Assembly (NCBI GenBank): GCA_019112865.1
Contig: DXIN01000019.1
Span: forward strand, 1-61,915
DNA length: 61,915 nt
Reading direction: 5' to 3'
Source: Candidatus Helicobacter avicola
GTDB taxonomy: Bacteria; Campylobacterota; Campylobacteria; Campylobacterales; Helicobacteraceae
Numbering within the stretch: position 1 is the stretch's first letter; each line of letters opens with the position of its first letter. Shown here one piece after another: positions 16,237 through 23,188 of the stretch. Position numbers and translations under genes: made by a program. The notes below the pieces were generated by a model. That model ran no database searches. It had not been told where the DNA came from and saw only the letters and a program-made list of their open reading frames with translations.

Positions 16237-16997
16237 GAATAATAGGTGTCATTCCCGCACGCTTTGCTTCTAGTAGGTTTCCGGGCAAACCTTTAGCTCT
16301 TATCAATGGTGTGCCGATGATCAAGCACACTTATACCCAAGCTCTAGGTGCGAAATCGCTTGATACACTTATAGTCGCCACAGATAGCGAGGAGATTGAG
16401 TGCTATTGCCACTCCCAAGCCATACCAGTAATGATGACAAGCCCCACTCATCTCACGGGAACAGATAGAGTCGCAGAAGTTGCCACAAGGCTTCCAGCGG
16501 ATTTGTATATCAATATACAGGGCGATGAGCCACTGATACAGCCTCAAAGTATCGAGGAGGTCATAGCGGAGTTTGCAAGTTATGGGGATAGCTATATGGC
16601 GTATAATCTCTACAAAAGCGCAGATTCTAAAGAAGCCCAAAGCCCTCATACTATCAAAGTCATCACTAATACTCAAGATGAGCTTTTGTATATGTCTAGG
16701 ACACTTATCCCTCATAGTAAGCAGGGCAAAGAGGTGATGTATAAAAAGCAGGTGTGCGTATATGGCTTCAGTCCGCAAGCTCTTAAAATTTTTGCAAGGC
16801 ACAAAAAGACTTACAATGAGAGTTATGAAGATATTGAAATTTTGCGATTTTTGGAGCTGGGCTTTAAAGTCAAGATGAAAGAGACACAATATAGTTCTAT
16901 TTCTGTGGATACGCCAAGTGATGTAGCAAGGGTGAAGGAGGCTCTACGCACCGCAAGTAGCAAACCCAATTTCGGGGGGGGGGGTAATTGCCTATAA
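16233..16997 (+). CDS. KdsB-like cytidylyltransferase, tail out of joint phase
   Basis: A 254-residue KdsB-family CMP-sugar synthetase. GVIPARFASSRFPGKPLALI is the CTP loop, TGTDRVAEVA and IQGDEPLIQ the central motifs, and SVDTPSDVARV the C-terminal motif; its IQGDEPLIQ is closer to canonical KdsB than the WMGDEPLI of the preceding paralogue. Either could be the Kdo enzyme for lipid A, and I cannot decide which. Eleven Gs at 16974-16984 end the protein five codons later at 16997. With ten Gs the frame would stay open for about 190 more codons to 17565 (443 residues) and overlap the start of the HpcH/HpaI aldolase. Confidence 0.87.
   Translation: MRIIGVIPARFASSRFPGKPLALINGVPMIKHTYTQALGAKSLDTLIVATDSEEIECYCHSQAIPVMMTSPTHLTGTDRVAEVATRLPADLYINIQGDEPLIQPQSIEEVIAEFASYGDSYMAYNLYKSADSKEAQSPHTIKVITNTQDELLYMSRTLIPHSKQGKEVMYKKQVCVYGFSPQALKIFARHKKTYNESYEDIEILRFLELGFKVKMKETQYSSISVDTPSDVARVKEALRTASSKPNFGGGGNCL
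16974..16984 (+). repeat. Poly-G tract T8 (11 G), out of joint phase
   Basis: Eleven Gs preceded by TTTC. The gene stops at 16997 as read. With ten Gs the frame is open to 17565, ending M-E-R-V-A on the ATG at 17562. Confidence 0.85.
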
Positions 16998-17148
16998 GTC
17001 AAAATTAGAATCTAGTTTTAACAATTTAGATTCAAATTCAGAATCTAGCTCCTTAGATTCACATTCTCACGGATATTATTTGGTTTCACAAAATCGCTTG
17101 TTTTCGCAAAAGAAAAAGGGGTTTCCCCTCTCCCCGCTCTCCCCAGCC

Positions 17149-17182
17149 CCGAAAAAGATAAAGCGCCGCTTTTCTTTTTCGG
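17149..17182 (+). repeat. Palindrome with nested stem
   Basis: Arms CCGAAAAAGA (17149-17158) and TCTTTTTCGG (17173-17182) pair perfectly. Inside them AAGCG and CGCTT form a second stem. There is no T-run after the arms, so a terminator is unlikely; it resembles a palindromic repeat that keeps the cryptic frame open. Confidence 0.65.
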
Positions 17183-17217
17183 CAATCGGGGAAAGTGCCT
17201 CGCTACTTCCGCTTCTA

Positions 17218-17267
17218 GCGCAATCGTTGCGGAGGGCACTACTGCCTCCTTTTTCCAACGATTGCGC
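17218..17267 (+). repeat. Palindrome with 12-bp perfect stem
   Basis: GCGCAATCGTTG (17218-17229) is the exact reverse complement of CAACGATTGCGC (17256-17267). The enclosed bases contain GGAGGGCA and TGCCTCC, a second, imperfect stem. It is part of the cryptic tail behind tract T8. Confidence 0.7.
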
Positions 17268-17464
17268 ACCACGAAGCGGGCGAGGGGTGGTTGGTGCTAT
17301 CGCACCTACACATTGTAATGGGGCAAAGCCAAACGCGGAGTTTAGAGAAAACATAGAATCTCGTGTGGGCTTAGAATCAAGCTTGGTTTATAGAGAATCT
17401 GCCAGCCCAAATCGCGTTCCTGACGCGCTGACACCAAAGATTTTAGAATCTCGCAAAGATTGCA

Positions 17465-17561
17465 GTATATGTGCGCGCAGCGGAGCGAGGGTGGATTTAC
17501 TCCAGCCGAGTGATAGCAATTTGCCAGAGACAAATTGCATAAGCATAATGGAGCGTGTGGC
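17465..17561 (+). repeat. Two-hairpin element E5, joint
   Basis: Hairpin 1 is TGGA-TTTAC-TCCA near 17492-17504, with outer bases partly paired. Hairpin 2 is GCAATTTG-CCAGAGA-CAAATTGC at 17516-17538. The end ATGGAGCGTGTGGCATGATG supplies GGAG, stop and start for the HpcH/HpaI aldolase. Confidence 0.72.
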
Positions 17562-18338
17562 ATGATGTTTGGCACAGAAAAGCTCCTATACACCCAGCTA
17601 TGCAAGCTCAAAAATGAGTATGGACTGCAAGGCATCAAGGCTGAATTTGAGGCAGAAGGGGCGAGTTTTCGCGATATTATGCGACTTAGGCGACTTACTT
17701 CGAGTGCGGGTGTGAAGCTACATATAAAAATCGGTGGTGTAGAAGCCCTGCGGGATATAAAAGACGCGATAGAAATCGGCGTAGATGGTGTCATCGCACC
17801 TATGGTAGAGAGCGTGTTTGGTGCCAAAAAGTTTTATGAGGGTATTAAGAAATTTTATAAAGACACTCCTATCCACACCACACTCAATATCGAAACCAAA
17901 ACTGCCATAGATAATTTAAGCGAGATCTTGGCATATGCCAGCGGTAAATTTAGCAACATCAACATCGGGCGTTCGGATTTGAGTGCTTCGTTTTTAAAGC
18001 CAGAAATCACACCAGAGAGTGAGCAAATTTATACTATTCTCTCTGATGTGATTTGCCAAATGCGAGAGTATGCTCTCACACTTGGTATCGGCGGAGGCTT
18101 AAGCCGCACAAGTATTCAAAACCTAAACACCACCTATGCTTCTCTCAAGCCTCACATAAACCAGCTTGAAACGCGCAAGGTCATACTACCAACACAGAGT
18201 TTTTGTGAGAGAGTAGAGGCGATTAAAGAGGCTTTGAAGTTTGAGGAGCTCTATATCCTATCCAAAAAAGAATTTAGCGATTTGCATATAGATTCTGAAA
18301 TCGCGCGCTTACCAGAGTTAAAAAGGAGAATGTCATGA
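17562..18338 (+). CDS. HpcH/HpaI-type aldolase (citrate lyase beta family)
   Basis: A 258-residue TIM-barrel protein of the HpcH/HpaI aldolase/citrate lyase beta family. Visible are KIGGVEALRDIKDAIEIG, GVDGVIAPMVES (family signature), LNIETKTAIDN with the metal-ligand Glu, and NIGRSDLSASFL with the metal-ligand Asp. Known members condense or cleave pyruvate with aldehydes. Tandem ATGs at 17562/17565 overlap the TGA the upstream gene reaches in its ten-G phase; as read, upstream translation stops 560 bases earlier. It overlaps the next cytidylyltransferase (ATGA at 18335), making a third aldolase-cytidylyltransferase pair with a fold unrelated to the other two. The donor and acceptor are not predictable from sequence. 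Confidence 0.78.
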   Translation: MMFGTEKLLYTQLCKLKNEYGLQGIKAEFEAEGASFRDIMRLRRLTSSAGVKLHIKIGGVEALRDIKDAIEIGVDGVIAPMVESVFGAKKFYEGIKKFYKDTPIHTTLNIETKTAIDNLSEILAYASGKFSNINIGRSDLSASFLKPEITPESEQIYTILSDVICQMREYALTLGIGGGLSRTSIQNLNTTYASLKPHINQLETRKVILPTQSFCERVEAIKEALKFEELYILSKKEFSDLHIDSEIARLPELKRRMS

Positions 18339-18994
18339 GTTTTTGTGTGATTATCCCTGCTCAAGATTCCAATCGTTACCACAGAGATGGCGATCTCGCC
18401 CCATTTGGCGATACGACACTGCTAGAGTGGAAAATCGCTCAATGCAAAGAGTTCGCCCCAAAGTCTCAAATCTACATCAGCTCCCAAAGCTCAAAAATAC
18501 GCGATATAGCATTGCGCGAGGGTGTGGAGTTCGTGCCACGTGATGGCACAAAAAGCTATATGCAAAACATTCAAGAACTACTTGATTGTCTTAGGTTTGA
18601 GGATATTGTCTATACGCATTGCACCACGCCATTTATCAGTGCTAGTGTGTATCAAAGTATGTATGAGGAATTTGTGAGGGCAGGGCATAGTGCGCTTGTT
18701 TCGGTCAAAGAACTTCATGAATTTATTTTCTACCAAGGCAAGAGGCTCAATGTAGAAAATGCCTTTGCTTTGCGCACGCAAACCGAGCCGGTGCTGTTAG
18801 TAGTCAATGGGTGTTATATCTTTAAGCGCGCTAAGGCTAAGCAGACACAAAATTTTATCTTTGCAGATTCTACATTTTTTAAGCTTGAGAATCTCGCGAG
18901 TATCGAGATTAAAGACATAGAGGATTATACGATAGCCAGAGAGCTTATCACGATGTATTTTGCTAAGGAGGTTGGAAATGAGCATAGGCATTAG
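18335..18994 (+). CDS. Acylneuraminate-type cytidylyltransferase (divergent)
   Basis: A 219-residue CMP-sugar synthetase coupled to the HpcH/HpaI aldolase by an ATGA overlap. VIIPAQDSNRYHRDGDLAPF occupies the CTP-loop position but lacks the usual basic residues of the PxRxxSxR motif, so activity or substrate may differ. THCTTPFI, RTQTEPVLLVVNGCYIF and LASIEIKDIEDY match later family motifs. It overlaps the following cytidylyltransferase by 17 bases. It has no poly-G tract. The altered loop could mean loss of CTP binding or use of another nucleotide. Confidence 0.72.
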   Translation: MSFCVIIPAQDSNRYHRDGDLAPFGDTTLLEWKIAQCKEFAPKSQIYISSQSSKIRDIALREGVEFVPRDGTKSYMQNIQELLDCLRFEDIVYTHCTTPFISASVYQSMYEEFVRAGHSALVSVKELHEFIFYQGKRLNVENAFALRTQTEPVLLVVNGCYIFKRAKAKQTQNFIFADSTFFKLENLASIEIKDIEDYTIARELITMYFAKEVGNEHRH

Positions 18995-19748
18995 CGCGAT
19001 TATCCCTGTGCGAGAGGGTTCAAAGAGATTGAAGCACAAAAATATCTTACCCTTTGGGGATAGTAATCTCCTCATACACAAGATTCGTCAGCTTAAAAAA
19101 GTCGATGGGATAAGCGAGATTATCGTCTCATCAGATAGTAAGACAATGCTAGAAATGGCGCGTAGTGAGGGAGTAGCCACACACAAGCGAAAGAGAGAGT
19201 TTGCCGATGAACGCACCAAAAGTTTTAGTGAGCTTATCGAGCATTTAGCTAGTGATGTGGGGAGTGGAGAGCATATTTTATACGCGCCTTGTGTGTGTCC
19301 GCTGTGTGATGAAAAAGACTTGGCAAATGCCATAGAGGTGTATGGGCATAAGGTGATTGAATCTAGGGAGTTTGATAGTGTGATTTCTGTGCGGAGCTTT
19401 AAAGAATATCTTTGGGATAGTTTTAAACCCATAAACTACCGCACAGGCATACATCATACACCCTCACAGAATCTCCCAGAATACTTTGTGGTAGTCAATG
19501 GATTTTACCTTGCTGCGCGTGAGAATATGCGCAAATGGCGGTATTTTTTTGGCACACGACCCTATCAGGTGCATTTGCCACAAGCCCACGCTATAGACAT
19601 TGATACAGAGTTTGATTATATCTGTGCTAAAGCATGGTATGCGCAGACACAAGCTCATTCTCGGGGGGGGGGCAATTTAGTAGCCCTTATAGGCAGTTAT
19701 GGAGGACTAAGCCCACGATTGTCATCTTCACACGCGAGGGTAGCGTGA
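18978..19748 (+). CDS. Acylneuraminate-type cytidylyltransferase with joint tail (in phase)
   Basis: A 256-residue CMP-sugar synthetase. IIPVREGSKRLKHKNILPF is a textbook CTP loop, CVCPLCDEKD the central region, TPSQNLPEYFVVVNGFYLA the substrate region and AIDIDTEFDYICA the C-terminal motif. The ATG at 18978 follows AAGGAGG seven bases upstream, inside the end of the preceding gene. Ten Gs at 19663-19672 lead into a 25-residue joint with the same G-N-L-V-A-L-I-G-S-Y-G sequence that lies silent behind tract T5, ending H-A-R-V-A. The TGA overlaps the ATG of the epimerase at 19748. The N-terminus resembles the proteins at 4697 and 21508. Confidence 0.88.
   Translation: MSIGISAIIPVREGSKRLKHKNILPFGDSNLLIHKIRQLKKVDGISEIIVSSDSKTMLEMARSEGVATHKRKREFADERTKSFSELIEHLASDVGSGEHILYAPCVCPLCDEKDLANAIEVYGHKVIESREFDSVISVRSFKEYLWDSFKPINYRTGIHHTPSQNLPEYFVVVNGFYLAARENMRKWRYFFGTRPYQVHLPQAHAIDIDTEFDYICAKAWYAQTQAHSRGGGNLVALIGSYGGLSPRLSSSHARVA
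19663..19672 (+). repeat. Poly-G tract T9 (10 G), joint phase
   Basis: Ten Gs preceded by CTC. As read, the frame continues through CAATTTAGTAGCCCTTAT in the non-stop phase to a TGATG overlap with the epimerase gene. At T5 the same joint is read in the stop phase. Confidence 0.85.
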
Positions 19749-20659
19749 TGAAGATTCTTATCACTGGTGGAGCAGGGTTTATCGGCACGGCATTAGCGCG
19801 CAAGCTCACAGATTTAGCTTATGAAGTGAGTTTGCTTGATTTGCCCCAAAGGTTTAAGCCCTATCACAAAGAGTATGAATGCTATGAGGTGGATATACGA
19901 CAGAGTGAGGATTTCAAAGTATTAGAACACAAGCAATTTAGTCATATATTCCATTTGGCTGCTCAAACCTCCGGGGCTATCTCGCAAGAAAATCCGACCT
20001 TAGATGTTGATACCAATGTCAAAGGCACGCTCAATGTATGCAATTTCGCACGCGCTTGTGGGGCGCAAAAGATTATCTTTAGCTCCTCTATGGCGACATA
20101 TGGCAACCAAGAGGGCAATATCTCTGAATCTACCCCACTCACTCCTCTCTCAAACTATGGCGTCTCCAAGCTCTGTGGCGAAGCCTATATCAAAAGCTTT
20201 GGGCAATTTGATATACAATGGAGTATTTTTAGGCTTTTTAATGTTTATGGACCTGGGCAGGATATGCACAACCTTAAGCAAGGTATGGCAAGTATCTTTA
20301 TGGCGCAAGCCCTTACATCAGATTGTATTCGCGTAACCGGCTCACTGCAACGATATAGGGATTTTGTGTATATTGATGATGTGGTGCAAGCCTTGCTTTT
20401 GGGCTTAGAGGGTAGGACAGATTCACAGGTCTATAATGTCGGGAGTGCGCGTGCTACGCGTGTGAGAGAGCTTATAGAGTGTATTTTATCACTCTGCCAT
20501 AGAGAATCCCTTGAAGTGTGCAATGTCGGAGGGCATGAGGGCGATACATTTGGCTCACTTGCAGATATTACCAAACTCCAAAGCCTTGGCTGGAGTCCCA
20601 AAGTCTCGCTCACAGAGGGACTAAGTAAAATGTATGCTTATGCGCGAGGTGTGTTATGA
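19748..20659 (+). CDS. NAD-dependent epimerase/dehydratase (GalE-like extended SDR)
   Basis: A 303-residue extended short-chain dehydrogenase acting on nucleotide sugars. ILITGGAGFIG (residues 3-13) is the NAD-binding GxxGxxG, SSSMATYG supplies the Ser, and YGVSK the catalytic Tyr-x-x-x-Lys. RLFNVYGPGQ and RDFVYIDDV are typical of the UDP/dTDP-sugar epimerase-dehydratase group. The ATG at 19748 overlaps the preceding joint's TGA; the open frame upstream to 19634 includes the tract and is not homologous. It overlaps the next cytidylyltransferase (ATGA at 20656). The likely role is sugar-nucleotide precursor supply; 4-epimerisation versus dehydration is undecided. Confidence 0.87.
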   Translation: MKILITGGAGFIGTALARKLTDLAYEVSLLDLPQRFKPYHKEYECYEVDIRQSEDFKVLEHKQFSHIFHLAAQTSGAISQENPTLDVDTNVKGTLNVCNFARACGAQKIIFSSSMATYGNQEGNISESTPLTPLSNYGVSKLCGEAYIKSFGQFDIQWSIFRLFNVYGPGQDMHNLKQGMASIFMAQALTSDCIRVTGSLQRYRDFVYIDDVVQALLLGLEGRTDSQVYNVGSARATRVRELIECILSLCHRESLEVCNVGGHEGDTFGSLADITKLQSLGWSPKVSLTEGLSKMYAYARGVL

Positions 20660-21384
20660 AAGTCGCGGCATTACTCACAGGCAGGGGTAATAACACATTG
20701 CCAGATAAAAATATCCTCCCGCTTCTTGGTGCGCCACTCCTAAGCTATCCAGCGAGGGCGGCATTGGCAGTGGAGAGTATCGGTAGATTTTTTGTCAGCA
20801 GTGATGATGAGAAGATTCTGTGCATCGCACAGGATTTGGGCTTCACGCCGATTAAACGCCCACAGGAGCTAGCCTTGCCCACCTCCCAGCACATTGATGC
20901 GATTTTGCACGCACTTACTTATATGGATTCACATTTTGATTTTATGCCCGATGTGCTCGTGGTGCTACTCGCAAACTCTGCAACTATCAAAAGCGAGTGG
21001 ATAGCACAAGCTATTGCGATGATAGGACAAGATTCTAGCATTAGTGCAGTCGTGCCGGTGCAAAATGACCAAGACCACCACCCCTATCGTGCTAAGCGGC
21101 TAAATGCGCAGGGAAGCCTCGAGCCGTTTTTTGAGTTTGGCGATATGGAGGTCTCAACTAATCGGCAGGATTTAGAATCTTGCTATTTTTTGTGCCACAA
21201 CTTTTGGGTGCTCAATCTCGCAAAGTCTCTGTATGCCAAAGGTGGGCAAAAGCCTTGGGTATTTTTGGGTAATAATATCAAGCCTATTATCACACAAGGC
21301 TGTTTTGATGTGCATACGCTTGAGGACTTGGCTAAAAGTGAGGAGTGGCTAAGGGCTCAAATACGCTCTCGGGGGGGGGGGTAA
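20656..21384 (+). CDS. Acylneuraminate-type cytidylyltransferase, tail out of joint phase
   Basis: A 242-residue, somewhat divergent CMP-sugar synthetase. ALLTGRGNNTLPDKNILPLL is the nucleotide loop, VVLLANSATIKSEWI the middle motif and CFDVHTLEDLAKSEEWL the C-terminal motif; the central SAVVPVQNDQDHHPYRAKRL segment is characteristic of the NeuA family with a longer insert. Eleven Gs at 21371-21381 are followed directly by TAA. Twelve or nine Gs would open a 45-codon joint ending at 21515 and overlapping the next gene's start. That joint contains A-R-V-A followed by S-A-V-C-Y-A: the usual TGA after V-A has become TCG, so the stop moved downstream. Confidence 0.8.
   Translation: MKVAALLTGRGNNTLPDKNILPLLGAPLLSYPARAALAVESIGRFFVSSDDEKILCIAQDLGFTPIKRPQELALPTSQHIDAILHALTYMDSHFDFMPDVLVVLLANSATIKSEWIAQAIAMIGQDSSISAVVPVQNDQDHHPYRAKRLNAQGSLEPFFEFGDMEVSTNRQDLESCYFLCHNFWVLNLAKSLYAKGGQKPWVFLGNNIKPIITQGCFDVHTLEDLAKSEEWLRAQIRSRGGG
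21371..21381 (+). repeat. Poly-G tract T10 (11 G), out of joint phase
   Basis: Eleven Gs preceded by CTC, then TAA. Twelve Gs would give a 286-residue product whose TGA (21513-21515) overlaps the ATG at 21508. The 123-base stretch 21385-21507 is this silent joint. Confidence 0.85.
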
Positions 21385-21507
21385 ATAGATATTTCCCTAA
21401 AAGAAATTCGTCTTTGGCGCAATCTTTTAGAGATTCACAAACAAAATTCCTAGATTCTCACAAGATTTGCACTTTTAGCATAGCTAGAGTGGCATCGGCG
21501 GTGTGCT

Positions 21508-22185
21508 ATGCTTGAGGATTTGGCAGTGGTAATCCCCGTGCGTTTGGGGAGCTCTAGGATTAGGCACAAAGCCCTGCTACCTTTTGGCAATATGAATCTT
21601 TTGGAGTGGAAAATACATCAGATTCTAGAGATTATGCCACCAAGCAATGTGTTTGTAAGCACCGAGAGCGAGGAGCTATCAGCAATCGCCAAAAAATGTG
21701 GTGTGCGCGTGCATCGCAGGGATAGATACCTCGCCATAGGGCATAAGGCGAGCTTTAGTGAAGTGATAGTGGGGATAGTGAGAGATATAGAGTTTGCGCA
21801 TATCGCGTGGGTTACAGCCGTAGTGCCACTGATGAAGCCTAGAGAATACCAAGAGGCTTTTAGAATCTATGCCAAGTGTGTGGTGGGGGAGCAGCGATAC
21901 GATTCGCTTTTTAGCGCGAATTTGCTCAAAGAGTATTTTTGGGATAGCACCAAACCCATAAACTACCAAGCCAACAGACATCACACGATTAGCCAAGAGC
22001 TACCTGATATATTTCGTGTAACCAATGGGTTGTATATGAGAGATAGAGAATCTATCCTAAAAGATGGCTATTTTTTGGGCAAAAACCCTTATAGATTCTG
22101 TGTCTCAAAGCTCGCTGGAATTGACATCGATGAATATGAGGATTATGAAATAGCACGGACACTTCTAAGCTTGTATCGTGGCTAG
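21508..22185 (+). CDS. Acylneuraminate-type cytidylyltransferase
   Basis: A 225-residue CMP-sugar synthetase ending this operon. VVIPVRLGSSRIRHKALLPF is the CTP loop, TAVVPLM the middle motif, TISQELPDIFRVTNGLYM the substrate region and AGIDIDEYEDYEIA the C-terminal motif. It is closest in pattern to the gene at 18978 (KEYxWDSxKPINY segment in both). It has no poly-G tract and is followed by a palindrome and a new promoter, so the operon that began at 9621 may end here. Confidence 0.88.
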   Translation: MLEDLAVVIPVRLGSSRIRHKALLPFGNMNLLEWKIHQILEIMPPSNVFVSTESEELSAIAKKCGVRVHRRDRYLAIGHKASFSEVIVGIVRDIEFAHIAWVTAVVPLMKPREYQEAFRIYAKCVVGEQRYDSLFSANLLKEYFWDSTKPINYQANRHHTISQELPDIFRVTNGLYMRDRESILKDGYFLGKNPYRFCVSKLAGIDIDEYEDYEIARTLLSLYRG

Positions 22186-22191
22186 AGTCGC

Positions 22192-22230
22192 TATAATGGC
22201 GATTTAGAATCTAGAGCTAGATTCTATAAT
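22192..22230 (+). promoter_or_regulatory. Palindrome and TATAAT boxes before the O-methyltransferase gene
   Basis: TATAAT occurs near 22195 and again at 22224-22229. Between them TAGAATCTAG and CTAGATTCTA form a palindrome (22205-22226). The stretch may terminate the upstream operon and start the next gene at 22249, which has CTAAGGAG upstream. The palindrome is two copies of the over-represented AGAATCT word in opposite orientation. Confidence 0.4.
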
Positions 22231-22248
22231 TTTTCTAAGGAGCGCAAA

Positions 22249-23138
22249 ATGCGAAATATCATTATATTTGGTGCAGGTAGTAGTGCGAAAATCCTCGCGC
22301 AAGAGTTGCTAGGACAGGAGGATACTCTCATCTCGGGGGGGGGGGAAATATACTCTTCTTTGTAGATAATGATTCCAAAAAGTGGCATACACAATTAGAA
22401 TTTCGTGTAGCTAATCAATCCTTTACTTTCAGTGTGCAGCCCCCAGAACAGATTCTAAAAACCCAGTTTGATAAAATTATCCTTGCGACAATGGTAGGCT
22501 ATGACGATGTGCTAGCCCAGCTAAAATCCTATGGCGTGCCGATGGAGAAGATCGAGCATATTCATCTTAGGGTAAAATTAGAGGCGCGTATAAATTTCCT
22601 CAAAAGCTTTGCGAGGGAGTGCAAGGATAAGGGCATAGAGGGCGATGTGGCAGAGGTAGGCGTGTTTCAGGGGGATTTTGCCAAACATATGAATGCGTTG
22701 TTTGCTGATAAAACTCTCTATCTCTTTGATACCTTTGAAGGCTTTGATAAGCGGGATTTAGATTCTGAATCTCGTGATGTTACAGAATACTTTAGCGAGG
22801 GGCATTTGGGCGATACCTCAATAGAACTTGTGATGAGCAAAATGCCAAATCCAAGCAAAGTGATTATCAAAAAGGGGTATTTCCCAGAGACTGCAGCGGG
22901 GCTAGAGAATGAGCGATTTTGCTTTGTCAATCTCGATCCGGATTTGTATGAGCCCATTTTGGCAGGATTGGAGTTTTTTTATCCTAGACTTTCGCGTGGG
23001 GGTGTAATCCTCATACACGATTATTTTAACTCCGCGTATCCTGGCTCTAAAAGGGCAGTCGATGAGTTTTGCACCAAGCATAACATCTTTGCCATACCCA
23101 TAGGCGATGACATCAGTATCGCAGTTTGCAAGGCATAG
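22249..23138 (+). CDS. TylF-like O-methyltransferase, phase OFF by poly-G
   Basis: Read with one extra G, 22249-23138 gives 296 residues. The first 70 or so form a nucleotide-binding-like fold (MRNIIIFGAGSSAKILAQEL), and residues 100-296 match the TylF/MycF SAM-dependent O-methyltransferase family: DVAEVGVFQGDFAKHMN, LFDTFEGFD and GGVILIHDYF with a metal-binding Asp. With the eleven Gs present (22335-22345) the frame stops at 22363-22365 after 38 residues. Twelve or nine Gs restore it. CTAAGGAG lies before the ATG. A GTG at 22434 opens the remaining frame but has no ribosome-binding site and would cut the N-terminal domain. Likely a sugar O-methyltransferase currently switched off in this clone. 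Confidence 0.82.
22335..22345 (+). repeat. Poly-G tract T11 (11 G), near gene start, gene OFF
   Basis: Eleven Gs at codon 29 or so of the TylF-like gene. As read, TAG follows at 22363. Twelve Gs (or nine) restore 296 codons. Confidence 0.88.
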
Positions 23139-23152
23139 GTAGCTTGTTGTGG

Positions 23153-23158
23153 TATAAT
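23153..23158 (+). promoter_or_regulatory. Extended -10 promoter of second Zn-ribbon methyltransferase
   Basis: TGGTATAATGC is a good extended -10 box 30 bases before the ATG at 23189, with AAGGAG in between. Confidence 0.6.
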
Positions 23159-23188
23159 GCATAGATAAATTTACCACAAGGAGTTTGT

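Larger units (their letters stand above)
16998..17561 (+). other. Silent tail region: long out-of-phase joint rich in palindromes
   Basis: These 564 bases hold no independent gene. They are open in exactly the frame reached when tract T8 has ten Gs. The stretch contains a long hairpin at 17149-17182 (CCGAAAAAGA/TCTTTTTCGG with an inner AAGCG/CGCTT stem), another at 17218-17267 (GCGCAATCGTTG/CAACGATTGCGC), a rearranged copy of the CCAAAGATTTTAGAATC block of the preceding joint, and a two-hairpin element near its end. A 162-codon ATG frame at 17080-17565 is this tail, not a gene. Confidence 0.7.

Noticed and set aside
16233-16997. Calling this gene kdsB of lipid A synthesis
   Set aside because: Two KdsB-like genes stand side by side with phase-variable tails, and a separate housekeeping kdsB may lie elsewhere, so I give the family only.
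11187-17561. Two-hairpin repeats as a CRISPR array
   Set aside because: Copies are unevenly spaced, lie within or between genes, differ in their stems by paired changes, and no cas gene is present.
17080-17565. A 161-codon open frame with ATG start on the plus strand
   Set aside because: It has no ribosome-binding site and no family. It coincides with the frame the KdsB-like gene at 16233 enters when tract T8 has ten Gs, so it is a silent tail, not a gene.
22434-23138. Methyltransferase gene starting at the GTG at 22434
   Set aside because: No ribosome-binding site. The ATG at 22249 with CTAAGGAG and a 12-G tract gives a complete protein with an extra N-terminal domain.
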